This document shows positions 1 through 9,755 of a stretch of 64,000 nt of DNA, one piece after another. The stretch spans positions 8,460,001 through 8,524,000 of the forward strand of contig NZ_CP069526.1 of assembly GCF_016889705.1 (NCBI RefSeq). The letters run 5' to 3'. This stretch comes from Amycolatopsis sp. FDAARGOS 1241. GTDB taxonomy: Bacteria > Actinomycetota > Actinomycetes > Mycobacteriales > Pseudonocardiaceae. Below the pieces are notes generated by a model. The model was not told where the DNA came from. It did not search any database and was given only the letters and a program-made list of their open reading frames with translations. Position numbers and translations under genes: made by a program. Within the stretch, counting starts at the first letter, position 1. Each line of letters begins with the position of its first letter.

Positions 1-1746
1 GTCGATGAAGTGCCCGCCCTCGCCGACGAAGCGCGTGCCCTCCGAGTCGGCCTTGGTGTACCAGCTGTTCGACTCCAGGCGGCCCGCGTTCACGAGGTAG
101 CGCACCGACGCCGGGCCCAGGCGCGGCCCGAACTGGACCTTGGCTTCGTTGAGCAGCGGCGCGAACCGGCGGTTGAAGCCGACCTGCAGCCGGTTGTTGC
201 CCGATTCCTCGATGGCCTCGACGATCCCGCGCAGCTCCTTCTCCGAAAGCGCCAGCGGCTTCTCCACGAACACGGCCTTTCCCGCGAGCAGCGCCCGGCG
301 GGTGAGCTCGGCGTGGGAGCTGTGCCGCGTCACCACGAACACGGTGTCGACGGAGTCGTTCTCCAGCAACGCGTTCAGGTCGGTGTTGGCGCGAGCGAAG
401 CCGAACTTGCGCTTGGCGTTGGCGCCCGAGAGCGCCGACGTGGTGACCACTTCGGACAGTGCCACGCGCTCCTGCTCCACCAGGTGCGGCAGCAGCATCG
501 ACGACGCGTAGTTGCCGGCCCCGACGAACCCGACGCGCAGGCGGCTGCGCGGGGTGGCCCGGGTACCCGTCGCCGCGGGCGGCGCCACCGCCGACACCAC
601 GGCCCGCGGCTCGGTCTCCGGGCCCTCGGGGTAGCGGAAGAGCACCGCGACGGCCTTGAGCTCGCCGTCCTGCAGCGATTTGTACGTCTCCACCGCGCTC
701 GAGAAGTCGGCGACGTGCGTGATCAGCGGTTCGACGTCGAGCTTGTCGCGCGCGGCCAGGTCGAGGAAGCACTCGATGTTGCGGCGCTCGGTCCAGCGGA
801 CGTAGCCGATCGGGTAGTCGCGGCCCTCGAGCTCGTACTCGGGGTCGTAGCGCCCGGGCCCGTACGAGCGTGAGAACCGGACGTCCAGCTCCTTCTCGTA
901 GTAGGCGTTCCAGGGCAGGTTGAGCGAGATCTTGCCGATGTCGACCACCCGGCCGCGGTCGCGAGCGAGCTTCGCGGCCAGCTCCACCGGGTCGTTCGAG
1001 GCGCCGCCCGCGGCCAGGTAGACCTGGTCCACGCCGTGGCCACCCGACAGCTCCGCGACGGCGTTGTCCACCACCCCCGACCCGGGGTGCGCGCACGCCA
1101 GCGCACCGAGCTGTTCGGCCAGCTCGCAGCGCGCCGGGTCGGGGTCCACGCCGACGACACGAACGCCCGCGGCGATCAGCAGCTGCACCACGAGCTGCCC
1201 GATCAGGCCCAGCCCGATCACCAGTGCGAGGTCACCGAGCTGCGGCTCGCCGCGGCGCACGCCCTGCATCGCGATCGACCCGACCGTGCCGAACGCCGCG
1301 AAGCGCGGGTCCAGCCCGGCGGGCACGCGCGCGTAGAGGTTCTTGGGCACCCAGTTCAGCTCGGAGTGCAGCGCGTGCTCGTTTCCGGCGCACGCCACGA
1401 CGTCGCCCACCGCCACGTCGTCGATGCCGGCGCCGACCTCGACGACCACGCCGGCCAGCGAGTAGCCCAGCGGTGTGTAGGAGTCGAGCTTGCTCGTCAC
1501 CTTGCGGTAGGTCGCCGCGAGCCCGTTGGTGGCGACGCTCTGCATGACCTTCGCGACCTGGTCCGGGCGTGAGCGCGCCTTGCCGATCATGGACATGCCG
1601 GCCTCGGACACCTTCATCATCTCGGTGCCGGTGGAGATCAGCGAGTACCCGGTGCGCACGAGCACGCCGCCCGGCTTGCAGGCCGGGACGGGCACGTCGA
1701 GGAGCGCCAGCTCCCCGCTCTTGTAGTTCTGCACTACCTGCTTCAC
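1..1746 (-). CDS. Two-domain oxidoreductase (zinc-type dehydrogenase + Gfo/Idh/MocA), 3' end cut by window
   Basis: Reading the minus strand from a GTG at 1746 gives an open frame of 582 codons that runs off the left edge. The start follows AGGAG at a normal distance and lies 7 bases after the asnB stop. The first ~350 residues are a medium-chain dehydrogenase/reductase (ALVIGLGLIGQLVVQL nucleotide-binding region). After a short linker a second Rossmann domain begins (LRVGFVGAGNYASSMLLPHL) followed by the EKPLAL motif of the Gfo/Idh/MocA sugar oxidoreductases. This fused architecture is known from polysaccharide and secondary-metabolite clusters and probably oxidises or epimerises a nucleotide sugar; the substrate cannot be read from sequence. 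Last gene visible of the cluster 9510 to 1. Confidence 0.85.
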   Translation of the reverse strand, partial: MKQVVQNYKSGELALLDVPVPACKPGGVLVRTGYSLISTGTEMMKVSEAGMSMIGKARSRPDQVAKVMQSVATNGLAATYRKVTSKLDSYTPLGYSLAGVVVEVGAGIDDVAVGDVVACAGNEHALHSELNWVPKNLYARVPAGLDPRFAAFGTVGSIAMQGVRRGEPQLGDLALVIGLGLIGQLVVQLLIAAGVRVVGVDPDPARCELAEQLGALACAHPGSGVVDNAVAELSGGHGVDQVYLAAGGASNDPVELAAKLARDRGRVVDIGKISLNLPWNAYYEKELDVRFSRSYGPGRYDPEYELEGRDYPIGYVRWTERRNIECFLDLAARDKLDVEPLITHVADFSSAVETYKSLQDGELKAVAVLFRYPEGPETEPRAVVSAVAPPAATGTRATPRSRLRVGFVGAGNYASSMLLPHLVEQERVALSEVVTTSALSGANAKRKFGFARANTDLNALLENDSVDTVFVVTRHSSHAELTRRALLAGKAVFVEKPLALSEKELRGIVEAIEESGNNRLQVGFNRRFAPLLNEAKVQFGPRLGPASVRYLVNAGRLESNSWYTKADSEGTRFVGEGGHFID

Positions 1747-1753
1747 AGCACTC

Positions 1754-3679
1754 CTAGCTGCCAGAGAGCGCGCCGGACCGGGCGCCGCGGTACCAGTACT
1801 CGAGGGTCAAGACGTGCCAGAGGTGCTTCGCCCGGTCCTGCTGACCGGCGGCGTCCTCGGCCACGAGCTTGCGCAGCGCGTCGCGCTGCAGGAAGCCGGA
1901 TTCGACGAGGACACCTTCGTTGACGACTTCCTGGACCAGCGGCGCCAGGTCGCGGCTCATCCACGCCCGCAGCGGGGCGCTGAAGAGACCCTTGGGGCGG
2001 TAGACGATCTCCTTCGGCAGGATCGCCATCGCCGCTTCCTTGAGCGCCGCCTTGCCCTGGCGGCCGACGATCTTCTTGTTCCCCGGCACCCGGAACGCCG
2101 CCTTCACGACCTCGACGTCGACGAACGGCGTGCGCACCTCGGTGGAGGCGGCCATCGTCGAGCGGTCGGTGTAGGTGAGGTTGAGGCCGGGCAGGAACAT
2201 CCGCGAATCGGCCAGGCACATGCGGTTGACGTAGTCGGACAGCACCTGGTCGTGGTAGGTGTCGGCGTGTTCGGTCAGCACGTCGTCGACGGCGCCGGCC
2301 AAGTCGGGGTTCACGAGGCCGAGCAGCTCGCCGCGGTCGTACATCGTGTAGCTGCGCCGGAACGCCGTCTCCTCCGGCAGCTCCGCGAACGACAGGAACC
2401 GCTTGGCGAAGCGCACCGTGCGGTAGCCGCGGCTCGCGGACGCGACGGGCAGCCGGTCGACGACCGTCGAGATCGGCTTGCGCACCACCCCGGGCACGCG
2501 CTGGTAGCGCAGCGCGAGCTGGTTCGCGTAGTGCTTGCGGTAGCCGGCGAACAGCTCGTCGGCGCCCATGCCGGACAGCAGCACCTTCACGCCGGCCTCG
2601 CGCGCGGCCGAGCAGATGAGGAACGAGTTGATGGCCGCGGGATCCCCGATGGGCTCGTCGAGGTGGTAGGTCATGCGCGGCAGCAGGTCGAGCACCTGCG
2701 GCGCGATCTCGATCTCGTGCAGGTCCACGCCGAACTGCCGGGCCACGATCCGGGCGTAGCGCAGGTCGTCCGGCATCGCCTCGAACTTGGCGTCCTCGGC
2801 GCGGAAACCGATGGTGTAAGCCGAAATCCCGGGCCGCTGCCGCGCGGCCAGTGCCGTCAGGTAGCTCGAGTCGAGACCGCCGGAGAGGAACGTGGCGACC
2901 GGGACGTCGGCGAGCAGGTGCTTGCTCGTCGAATCGGCGATGACCTCGTGCAGGTCGACGTCGCCCCGGTGCTCGCGGCTGTACTCCTCGCCTTCCTCGG
3001 CGACCCGGCGCAGCGACCAGTACGCGCCGCGCTCGACCGGGGCGCCGGGGCGGAAGCGGATCCACGTGCCGGGCTGCAGCTTCTCGACCTCGCGGTAGGC
3101 GCAGCGGCTGTCAGGCACCCAGTAGTAGAGCAGCGACGCGATCAGCGCGGCTTCGTCGACCTCCAGCGTGCCGCCGAGCTCGGTGGCCAGCGCCTTGAGC
3201 TCGGAGGAGAACGCGACTGCGCCCCCGCGCTGGACGAAGAACAGCGGTTTGATGCCCAGCTGGTCGCGCACCAGCACCAGCTCGCCGGTGCGTTCGTCGA
3301 AGATCCCGAACGCGAACATCCCGCGCAGCCGCGGCAGGCAGCCGACGCCCCACTCGCGCCACGCGCGCAGCAGCACCTCGGTGTCGGACGTGCCGCGGAA
3401 GCGCGCGCCCTTGCCCTCGAGTTCCGCCCGCAGCTCCGGCGCGTTGTAGAGCTCGCCGTTGTAAGTCAGCGCGAGCCCCTCGGCCACCATCGGCTGCGCA
3501 CCCGTCTCCGACAGGTCGACGATCGACAGCCTGCGATGTCCGAAGTGGACCTCGCCGTCGCCGGCCTGGTGGTCGTAGCGGCCCGAACCGTCCGGCCCGC
3601 GGTGCGCGAGGCACTTCGTGAGCCGATCGGTGAGCGGGCCGCCGTCCGGCCAGTGGTAGGCACCTGCGATGCCGCACAT
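1754..3679 (-). CDS. asnB: Asparagine synthase (glutamine-hydrolysing), AsnB type
   Basis: 641 residues, normal family length. Begins M-C-G-I-A-G, so Cys2 is available as the glutaminase nucleophile after Met removal; the class II glutaminase domain (LAHRGPDGSGRY, GHRRLSIVDL, YNGELYN) fills about the first 220 residues. The synthetase domain carries the PP-loop SGGLDSS near residue 266. Members of this family either make asparagine or amidate sugars and peptides. Position 15 bases after a Wzz-like gene and just before a sugar oxidoreductase suggests amidation of a surface-polysaccharide or glycolipid precursor rather than housekeeping asparagine supply; that is inference. ATG start with GAGAGGG nine bases upstream. 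Confidence 0.9.
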   Translation of the reverse strand: MCGIAGAYHWPDGGPLTDRLTKCLAHRGPDGSGRYDHQAGDGEVHFGHRRLSIVDLSETGAQPMVAEGLALTYNGELYNAPELRAELEGKGARFRGTSDTEVLLRAWREWGVGCLPRLRGMFAFGIFDERTGELVLVRDQLGIKPLFFVQRGGAVAFSSELKALATELGGTLEVDEAALIASLLYYWVPDSRCAYREVEKLQPGTWIRFRPGAPVERGAYWSLRRVAEEGEEYSREHRGDVDLHEVIADSTSKHLLADVPVATFLSGGLDSSYLTALAARQRPGISAYTIGFRAEDAKFEAMPDDLRYARIVARQFGVDLHEIEIAPQVLDLLPRMTYHLDEPIGDPAAINSFLICSAAREAGVKVLLSGMGADELFAGYRKHYANQLALRYQRVPGVVRKPISTVVDRLPVASASRGYRTVRFAKRFLSFAELPEETAFRRSYTMYDRGELLGLVNPDLAGAVDDVLTEHADTYHDQVLSDYVNRMCLADSRMFLPGLNLTYTDRSTMAASTEVRTPFVDVEVVKAAFRVPGNKKIVGRQGKAALKEAAMAILPKEIVYRPKGLFSAPLRAWMSRDLAPLVQEVVNEGVLVESGFLQRDALRKLVAEDAAGQQDRAKHLWHVLTLEYWYRGARSGALSGS

Positions 3680-3694
3680 GTGCGTTCGCCCTCT

Positions 3695-5515
3695 CTAGCT
3701 TTCCGGACCGGATTGGACGGGCGCGAAGTTCCTCGTCGGCAGTTCCGAATCGGCAGACTGGTCCGGGCGGCGCTGGTCCGGCTTGCGCGGCTCCGGCGTC
3801 GGGGTGCGGTCTTCGGGCTTGCGCGGCACCGGGCTCAGCCGGCGAGTCGGCGCCTCGTGGTGGTTGCGCTTCGGCTCGACCGCGTTGACCGGCCTGACCA
3901 CGGAGCTCTCGATCGTCTTCTCGTTGTCCTGCTCGACCGGCCAGTCGATGGGCTTCTCGGGCTCCTGCGCCACGAACTTCTGCGGCCGCTCGGGGACCTT
4001 GTCGTTCGTCGCGCCGGCCGGCTTCTCGTCGGCGATCCGGGCGGCCGGCTGGAGGGCGGGCTGGGCCGCGGGCTGGGCCGCCTGCTTCGCCGCGACCACA
4101 CTCGCCCGGCCGCGCAACGCGGTGTGCAGGCCGTCCCACAGCGTGCCGTCGGTGTGGTCCTTGGGGTCCGGGTCCACGAGCACCACGCCGAGCACCGGGA
4201 TGCCGCAGTCGGCGAGCTGGCGCGCGACCGTGTGCAGCCACAGCGTGTTCGCGTAGCCCGAGCGCACGACCAGCACCGTTTCCCGGCCGAGGTACGCCAG
4301 GTCCGTCCACGCCGTGCCGGGCGCGACCGTGCCGACGCCGATCAGGTGCGTCGCGCGTTTCGCCGCCGGGTCGCCGGCCTCGACGACCGTCACGTCGCCC
4401 ATCGCCGGCTGCTTCGCCGCGTCGCGGTGCGGCAGGTCGTCGACGACGACCACGGGACCGTCCTCGGCCAGCTCCTTCGCGATGTCCAGGGCGAGCCCCG
4501 CGGCCACCCCCGGCGCGCCGAGTTCCAGCAGCGACAACGGACCACGTTCGGAGCGGGCCGCACGCACCAGCGTCACGGCCACGCGCTTGCGGTCGATCAC
4601 CGGCCGCGACCGAGCCCACAGCCGGGCTGGGCCACGCGGCTTCGACCGCAGCTGTGCGATCACCGACGCACCGAGGTGCGCTGAGAGCTCCCGCCGCAGC
4701 ACCGGCCGGTCGCGCACGAGCGCCGTCACCATGGCCAGGCCGAGCCCGAGGGCGAGTCCCAGCGCCAGGCCGATCGCGCCGTTGGTGGCGACGGTCTTGA
4801 GGAACGACACCTTCACGATGGCCGGCGCGTCGACGATCTGCGTGCCCGCGGCCACCTGCGGTGTGCCGATGCCCGCCTGCTGAGCCTGGTTCTGCAGATC
4901 CGCAATCTTCGACACGAGGTCGGCGCGCTGCGAGTAGAGCTGCTCCAGCGTGCCGGCGTTGGCCCGGCTGCCCTTGTCCGCCTCCGCCGCAGCCTGGGAA
5001 TCGACCTGCGTGAGCTGTTGCTGCGCCTGCGTGCGCTGGTCGAGCAGCGCCTTCGCCTGCGCGGTCGCGGCGGCCTGGTTGCGCTGCACGTGGTCGGCGA
5101 TGAAGACGTCGGCGAGCGCCTGCGCCTTGGCCAGCGCGTCGGTCTGCGACTTCGCCTTCACCGTCACCTGCATGACGTTGTTGGTGAGGCCGAGCCCGGC
5201 GTAGTCCTTCAGGAAGTCTTCGGTCGACTCGGTGCTGCCGGCCTTCTTCAGCGCAGCCGAAGCGATCTTCGCGGTTTGCAGCACGGCGACGTCGGTGCGC
5301 ATCAGCGTGCCGCTGTCGGTCGGTGAGTCGTCCGGGTGGATCACGATGACCTTCGTGACGGCGGTCGGCGGAGCCGGGAGCAGCACGGCCACCGCGCCGC
5401 CGACGACGAGTCCCAGCAGCGCGAAGGCGAGCCACAGCCGGCGGTGCCGGCGCACGGCGACCACGAGCCGCTGCAGGTCGATCAGCGGCGGTGAGGAAAA
5501 CCTGTCTGTGGTCAC
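3695..5515 (-). CDS. Wzz/CapA-like polysaccharide co-polymerase with degenerate kinase domain and disordered tail
   Basis: 606 residues. One membrane helix near residues 29-50, an extracellular Wzz-type segment with a glutamine-rich coiled coil (about 140-205), and a second helix near 235-260. The cytoplasmic part resembles a BY-kinase/CpsD ATPase but its P-loop position (LELGAPGVAAGLAL) has no GK[ST], and only a Walker A'-like VVVVDD strand remains. The last ~130 residues are Pro/Glu/Arg-rich and probably disordered. Such proteins set chain length or export of capsule or exopolysaccharide. The GTG start overlaps the stop of the upstream Wzz paralogue (GTGA), so the two are translated together. 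Confidence 0.75.
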   Translation of the reverse strand: MTTDRFSSPPLIDLQRLVVAVRRHRRLWLAFALLGLVVGGAVAVLLPAPPTAVTKVIVIHPDDSPTDSGTLMRTDVAVLQTAKIASAALKKAGSTESTEDFLKDYAGLGLTNNVMQVTVKAKSQTDALAKAQALADVFIADHVQRNQAAATAQAKALLDQRTQAQQQLTQVDSQAAAEADKGSRANAGTLEQLYSQRADLVSKIADLQNQAQQAGIGTPQVAAGTQIVDAPAIVKVSFLKTVATNGAIGLALGLALGLGLAMVTALVRDRPVLRRELSAHLGASVIAQLRSKPRGPARLWARSRPVIDRKRVAVTLVRAARSERGPLSLLELGAPGVAAGLALDIAKELAEDGPVVVVDDLPHRDAAKQPAMGDVTVVEAGDPAAKRATHLIGVGTVAPGTAWTDLAYLGRETVLVVRSGYANTLWLHTVARQLADCGIPVLGVVLVDPDPKDHTDGTLWDGLHTALRGRASVVAAKQAAQPAAQPALQPAARIADEKPAGATNDKVPERPQKFVAQEPEKPIDWPVEQDNEKTIESSVVRPVNAVEPKRNHHEAPTRRLSPVPRKPEDRTPTPEPRKPDQRRPDQSADSELPTRNFAPVQSGPES

Positions 5516-6888
5516 GGCGAACCTGCCATCACGTCACGGTCCACCGGGACCTGGGGTGGACCCGCCGCGGCGGGTTCTCTGCGCGGTTTTCCGGTGACGC
5601 GAACCTGGCGGGTCAGCACCGCGCCCAGCACTTCGTGTCCGGCGTCGGCGCAAGCCTCCGCGACCGCCACGAGCTCCCACGCGCTGCGGGTGCCGAGCGA
5701 GAGGACCACGAGCACGCCGTCGGTGCCGTCGGGCACGGTCGGCTGCACCCCCGCGGCCACCACGATCTCGGTGACGGTGAGCTGCACCCGCACGCGCTCG
5801 GCTCGGGCGACCTTCGCGAACTGCTCGGCGGCCTGCTTCGCGGCCCCGTCACCGGCGGCGACGAGCACGAGCAGCCGCAGCACGCCGTCGCGGTCGGCGC
5901 CGAGGCGCGCGAACACACGGCGGTAGCGCACCTCGCGGCTCGCGTCGTCGGCAGACACCGGCACCTCCGGCAGGTTCCACGGCTTGTCGCTGCCGGTGAT
6001 CCGGCGCAGCACACCGCGGACCCCGGCGGCCGGCTCGGGCTCGCCGGACTCCGGCACGTCGACGCTCGCCAGCACGGGTGCGCCGAGCGCGGAACCGATC
6101 TCCGTCTCGCTGCGCAGCCGCCGGTCGGTGCGCGAACCGAACAGGTAGCCGAGGACCCCGATGAGGAAGAACAGGATCGCGCCACCCCCGGCGAGCTGCG
6201 TCAGGGTCGGTGCCGCGGGCGACGTCGGCTTCTCCGACGGCCCCATCACGACCATGTTCCCTGCGCCCGTGGCCGCGTCGGCGGCGTTGAGGTTGTTCAT
6301 GGCCTGCTCGAGCGAGGTCCGGAGCCCCTGCAGCTCGGTGCGGACCTGCACGCCCTCGACCGTCTGCCCGTCCTGCACCGAACGGGACAGGTCGAGGATG
6401 CGCTGGTTGGTCTGCGCCACCTGCTGGCGCAGCGCCTCCCGCTGCTCCTGGGCCAGCTGCGCCGACGTGTCGGCCGAGTTGGCGAGCAGCTGCGTGGAGT
6501 ACTTCACGAACTCGTTCGCGACTTGGTCGGCGAGCTGCTGCGCGTGCTGCGGGCTGTCGCCGTCGGCGGTGATCGCGACGACGTTGCCCTGCGCCACCGA
6601 GGCGCTCACCTTCTTCTGCAGGTCCGTGCCGGTTTCGCGCAGCCCCAGTGCCGCGCCGGCGCGGTCGAGCACCACGGAGCTGGTGGCCACCTGGGCCTGG
6701 GTGAGCAGTTCGTCGGCCTGGCGCGGGCCCTGCAGCAGCACGCTGGCAGTGGTCTCGTAGCCGGGCGAGAGCACCAGCGATGCCCCCGCGCCCACCCCCG
6801 CCCCCACGACGACCAGGATCAGCAGCGCTCGCCAGCGCCTCCGCAGGACCTGCCCCACCGTGGAGAGTCGTACCGTGTCGTCACTCAA
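5512..6888 (-). CDS. Wzz-like polysaccharide chain-length regulator, pseudo-kinase type
   Basis: 458 residues. Membrane helix at about 18-38, Wzz extracellular region with coiled coil (about 110-180), second helix near 222-242, then a cytoplasmic ATPase-like domain. The P-loop equivalent reads VLVAAGDGAAKQ and lacks the Gly-Lys-Ser/Thr of active BY-kinases, so it probably does not hydrolyse ATP. It heads a unit with the next Wzz paralogue and asnB. The best start is a TTG at 6888 about ten bases after GGGAGGGG; no ATG lies nearby. The 128-base gap upstream (6889-7016) separates it from the glycosyltransferase and probably holds a promoter, though I see no convincing -35/-10 pair. Confidence 0.75.
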   Translation of the reverse strand: MSDDTVRLSTVGQVLRRRWRALLILVVVGAGVGAGASLVLSPGYETTASVLLQGPRQADELLTQAQVATSSVVLDRAGAALGLRETGTDLQKKVSASVAQGNVVAITADGDSPQHAQQLADQVANEFVKYSTQLLANSADTSAQLAQEQREALRQQVAQTNQRILDLSRSVQDGQTVEGVQVRTELQGLRTSLEQAMNNLNAADAATGAGNMVVMGPSEKPTSPAAPTLTQLAGGGAILFFLIGVLGYLFGSRTDRRLRSETEIGSALGAPVLASVDVPESGEPEPAAGVRGVLRRITGSDKPWNLPEVPVSADDASREVRYRRVFARLGADRDGVLRLLVLVAAGDGAAKQAAEQFAKVARAERVRVQLTVTEIVVAAGVQPTVPDGTDGVLVVLSLGTRSAWELVAVAEACADAGHEVLGAVLTRQVRVTGKPRREPAAAGPPQVPVDRDVMAGSP

Positions 6889-7016
6889 GATCGGGGTCCC
6901 CCTCCCGCATCGGGCAGTTGAAGTGGCGTACCGGTCACTGACCCCGTCGTCGTGCTCGACGCGTTGGTTACACCGAACGCAGGAAGCTTGTTCAAACCGC
7001 GATCAACCGTCCGGAG

Positions 7017-8204
7017 TCAGTGGATCGCGCGAACGTACGCGGCGAGCAGCGCCTGCTGTGAGTTCTCCCAGGCCAGCGGGCCGCTGACGCGCGCCTTCCC
7101 CAGCGCCCCCATGCGGGCGCGCTGCTCCGGGTCGTCGAGCAGCACGGCCACGAGCTTGGCGAACTCGGTGACGTCGTTGGCCGGCGCGTAGAGCGCCGCG
7201 TCGCCCGCGGAAACCCGGGCTTCGCGCAGTTCGAACGACACCATCGGTTTGCCCATGGCCATGTACTCCATGACCTTGTTCATCGTCGACACGTCGTTGA
7301 GCGGGTTGAGCGGGTCCGGCGACAGGCACACGTCGGCCGCGGACAGGTAGCGCAACAGGTCGGCGTCCGACACGCGGCCGGTGAACTCGACCTGGTCGGC
7401 CAGGCCCAATTCCTTCGACAGGGCGACCACGTCGTCGAACGTGTCGCCCGCGCCGACGAACACCGCGTGCCAGTCGGTGCAGCCGATCTCGTCGCGCAGA
7501 GAAGCCAGCGCACGCAGCGCGTAGTCCACGCCGTCCTGCGGCCCCATCACGCCGAGGTAGCAGAGCAGGTGCGGTTTGCCGCGCTTGAGCTCGGGTTCCA
7601 CGGGCACCTCGTGGAACCGCTCGACCACGGGCGCGCTGCGGACCACGAACACGTCCTCGGGGCGCTTGCCGCCGCGGATGAGGGCGACCTGGCGGTAGCT
7701 CTCGTTGGTGGCGATCACGACGTCGGCCGCGCGGTAGGTCGAGCGCTCCAGCGCGCAGACGCCGCGGTAGAGCAGGTCCTGGCCGCGGTCGAAGCGCGAG
7801 AGGTACAGCTCCGGCACGAGGTCGTGCTGGTCGAAGATGAACTTCGCGCCCTGGCGCTTGAGCATGCGCGCGACGAGGAATAGCAGGTCCGGCGGGTTGC
7901 AGGCGTGCACCACGTCGACGCGGCCGACCTTGCGGGCGAGCCGGAACGTGTGCCACAGCGCCGAGCCGTACTCCTGCAGGTACCCCGCGGGCCCACCGGT
8001 CGCCGCCTTCAGCGGGTAACGGTGGATGTGCACCTCGTCGACCACGGCCTCGGGTTCGGTGTCGCGTTTCGTGCCCCGCGGGCAGATCACGTGCACCTCC
8101 CAGCCGGCGTCGCGCAGCGTCTGGCACTCCTGCCACACGCGGCGGTCGAACGGCACCGAGAGGTTCTCGACGAGGATCAGCGCTTTCTTCTTGTCACCAG
8201 GCAA
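7017..8204 (-). CDS. Family 4 glycosyltransferase
   Basis: 395 residues from a TTG at 8204, preceded by AGAGGG at good spacing and overlapping the 3' end of the dehydrogenase gene by 11 bases. An upstream extension of the same frame reads as arginine/serine-rich shadow and is not used. GT-B fold: N-terminal domain (ALILVENLSVPFDRRVWQE), linker, C-terminal donor domain (LLCYLGVMGPQDGVDYAL, then a PLNDVSTMNKVMEYMAMGKP stretch typical of GT4 enzymes). It likely transfers a sugar to a lipid-linked acceptor during surface-polysaccharide assembly; the paired dehydrogenase suggests a uronic-acid donor or product. Specificity cannot be told. Confidence 0.85.
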   Translation of the reverse strand: MPGDKKKALILVENLSVPFDRRVWQECQTLRDAGWEVHVICPRGTKRDTEPEAVVDEVHIHRYPLKAATGGPAGYLQEYGSALWHTFRLARKVGRVDVVHACNPPDLLFLVARMLKRQGAKFIFDQHDLVPELYLSRFDRGQDLLYRGVCALERSTYRAADVVIATNESYRQVALIRGGKRPEDVFVVRSAPVVERFHEVPVEPELKRGKPHLLCYLGVMGPQDGVDYALRALASLRDEIGCTDWHAVFVGAGDTFDDVVALSKELGLADQVEFTGRVSDADLLRYLSAADVCLSPDPLNPLNDVSTMNKVMEYMAMGKPMVSFELREARVSAGDAALYAPANDVTEFAKLVAVLLDDPEQRARMGALGKARVSGPLAWENSQQALLAAYVRAIH

Positions 8205-9510
8205 GACCGACGTATCCCTCTTCGGCCCGGCGCGCCTCGGCGTCGGGGAGGCGGACGAGGTCGACGAGCGTCTGCTCGCCGCCGTGGGGCAGGGCCGCGA
8301 GCACGGCCGGGTCGGCGGTGCCGACGAGGCACACGTCGGCGTGCGCCAGCACCTCCTCGACCGACCCCGCGAGCAGCTGGCCCAGGTGCGGCAGCCGGCT
8401 CTCGATGTACTCGCGGTTGGCACCCATCAGGCGCGACAGGCTCACGTTCGCGTCGTAGATCTTGAGGTCGTAACCCTTGCCCAGCAGCCGTTCGGCGAGT
8501 TCCACGAGCGGGCTCTCGCGCAGGTCGTCGGTGCCCGGCTTGAACGACAGGCCGAACAGGCCGACCTTGCGCTTGCCGGTGCGCGCGACGAGGTCGAACG
8601 CGCGCTGCAGGTGGTCGGAGTTCGACGGCAGCACGTGCGCGAGGATCGGCACCGACACGTCGGCGCGGCGCGCGGCGTAGACCAGCCCGCGCAGGTCCTT
8701 CGGCAGGCACGAACCGCCGAACGCGAAGCCCGGGCGCAGGTACGCGGGGCTGACGTTGAGCTTGCGGTCGGCGAGGAAGACGTCCATCACCTTGTGCGAG
8801 TCGAGCCCCAGCGCGCGGCAGATGGCGCCGAGCTCGTTGGCGAAGCCGATCTTCAAGCCGTGGAAGGCGTTGTCGGCGTACTTGGTCATCTCCGCGACCG
8901 GGATCGGCACGCGGAAGACGTTGCCGGGCAGCCCCTCGTACAGCGCCGCGACGATGTCGCCACTGGCCGGGTCGAGCTCGCCGATGACGGTCTTCGGCGG
9001 GTCGTAGAAGTCACGCACGCTCGTGCCCTCGCGCAGGAACTCGGGGTTCACCGCCACCCCGAAGTCGACGCCCGCCGTGCGGCCGCCGGCCTTCTCCAGG
9101 ATCGGCACGAGCAGATCGAGGCACGTGCCCGGCAGCATCGTGCTGCGGAACACCACCGTGTGCCGGGTTCCTTTGTGCGCCAAGACTTCGCCGATTTGTT
9201 CGGCGACGCGCTCGAGGTACTCGGTGGACAGGCTGCCGTTGGGCGCCGAAGGCGTGCCCACGCACACCAGCGACACGTCCGTCGCCGCCACCGCCTCGGC
9301 CACATCGGTCGTCGCGCGCAGCGCCCCGGACGCCACCACCTCGGCCGTCAGCTCACCGATGCGCTCCTCGACCACCGGCGCGTTGCCGCGCGTCACCAGG
9401 TCGACCTTCACGGGGTTCACGTCGACCCCGACGACCTCGTGCCCGCGCCCCGCCAGGCAGGCCGCGGACACGCACCCCACGTACCCCAGCCCGAAGACAC
9501 TGATCCTCAC
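8194..9510 (-). CDS. UDP/GDP-sugar 6-dehydrogenase (AlgD-like)
   Basis: 438 residues, close to the 436 of Pseudomonas AlgD. GTG start at 9510 with GGAGG seven bases upstream; a longer reading starting further upstream has no support. NAD-binding GLGYVG at residues 7-12, conserved lysine in HGLKIGFANE near 220, catalytic cysteine in GGSCLPKD at 268. The enzyme oxidises a nucleotide hexose at C6 to the uronate with two NAD+. Sequence details (RISVFGLGYVG, LPGTCLDLLVPILE, LRESPLVELAE) look more like GDP-mannose dehydrogenase than bacterial Ugd, but I cannot assign the substrate firmly. First gene of the polysaccharide cluster. Confidence 0.9.
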   Translation of the reverse strand: MRISVFGLGYVGCVSAACLAGRGHEVVGVDVNPVKVDLVTRGNAPVVEERIGELTAEVVASGALRATTDVAEAVAATDVSLVCVGTPSAPNGSLSTEYLERVAEQIGEVLAHKGTRHTVVFRSTMLPGTCLDLLVPILEKAGGRTAGVDFGVAVNPEFLREGTSVRDFYDPPKTVIGELDPASGDIVAALYEGLPGNVFRVPIPVAEMTKYADNAFHGLKIGFANELGAICRALGLDSHKVMDVFLADRKLNVSPAYLRPGFAFGGSCLPKDLRGLVYAARRADVSVPILAHVLPSNSDHLQRAFDLVARTGKRKVGLFGLSFKPGTDDLRESPLVELAERLLGKGYDLKIYDANVSLSRLMGANREYIESRLPHLGQLLAGSVEEVLAHADVCLVGTADPAVLAALPHGGEQTLVDLVRLPDAEARRAEEGYVGLAW

Positions 9511-9697
9511 GCTTGAACCTCCGCCCGCATTCGCTGACCGGTTGGTCGGCGCGCGGCGGCCGTTCGTTACCCGTTCAGACCATTCGGTGAATGGCAACCG
9601 GATTCGCGTATCGATTTCGCGCTTTTTCGGCTTCTTGTCGGTCCGGCGACAGCTCTTTCCGTTGCGGTAGCGGCGTTTCGGGCAAGAATCGACGAAG

Positions 9698-9729
9698 CGC
9701 CGGGGAAGCGTGCGAATACTTCCCCGGCG
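9698..9729 (-). terminator. Hairpin terminator after the GH75 gene
   Basis: A perfect 11-bp stem (CGCCGGGGAAG at 9698-9708 with CTTCCCCGGCG at 9719-9729) encloses a 10-base loop, starting 27 bases after the GH75 stop codon. No long U-tract follows on the minus strand, as is common in actinobacteria. The remaining bases up to the dehydrogenase start at 9510 show no gene. Confidence 0.75.
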
Positions 9730-9755
9730 GTTCGGATGGGTCGATCAGGCTGATT

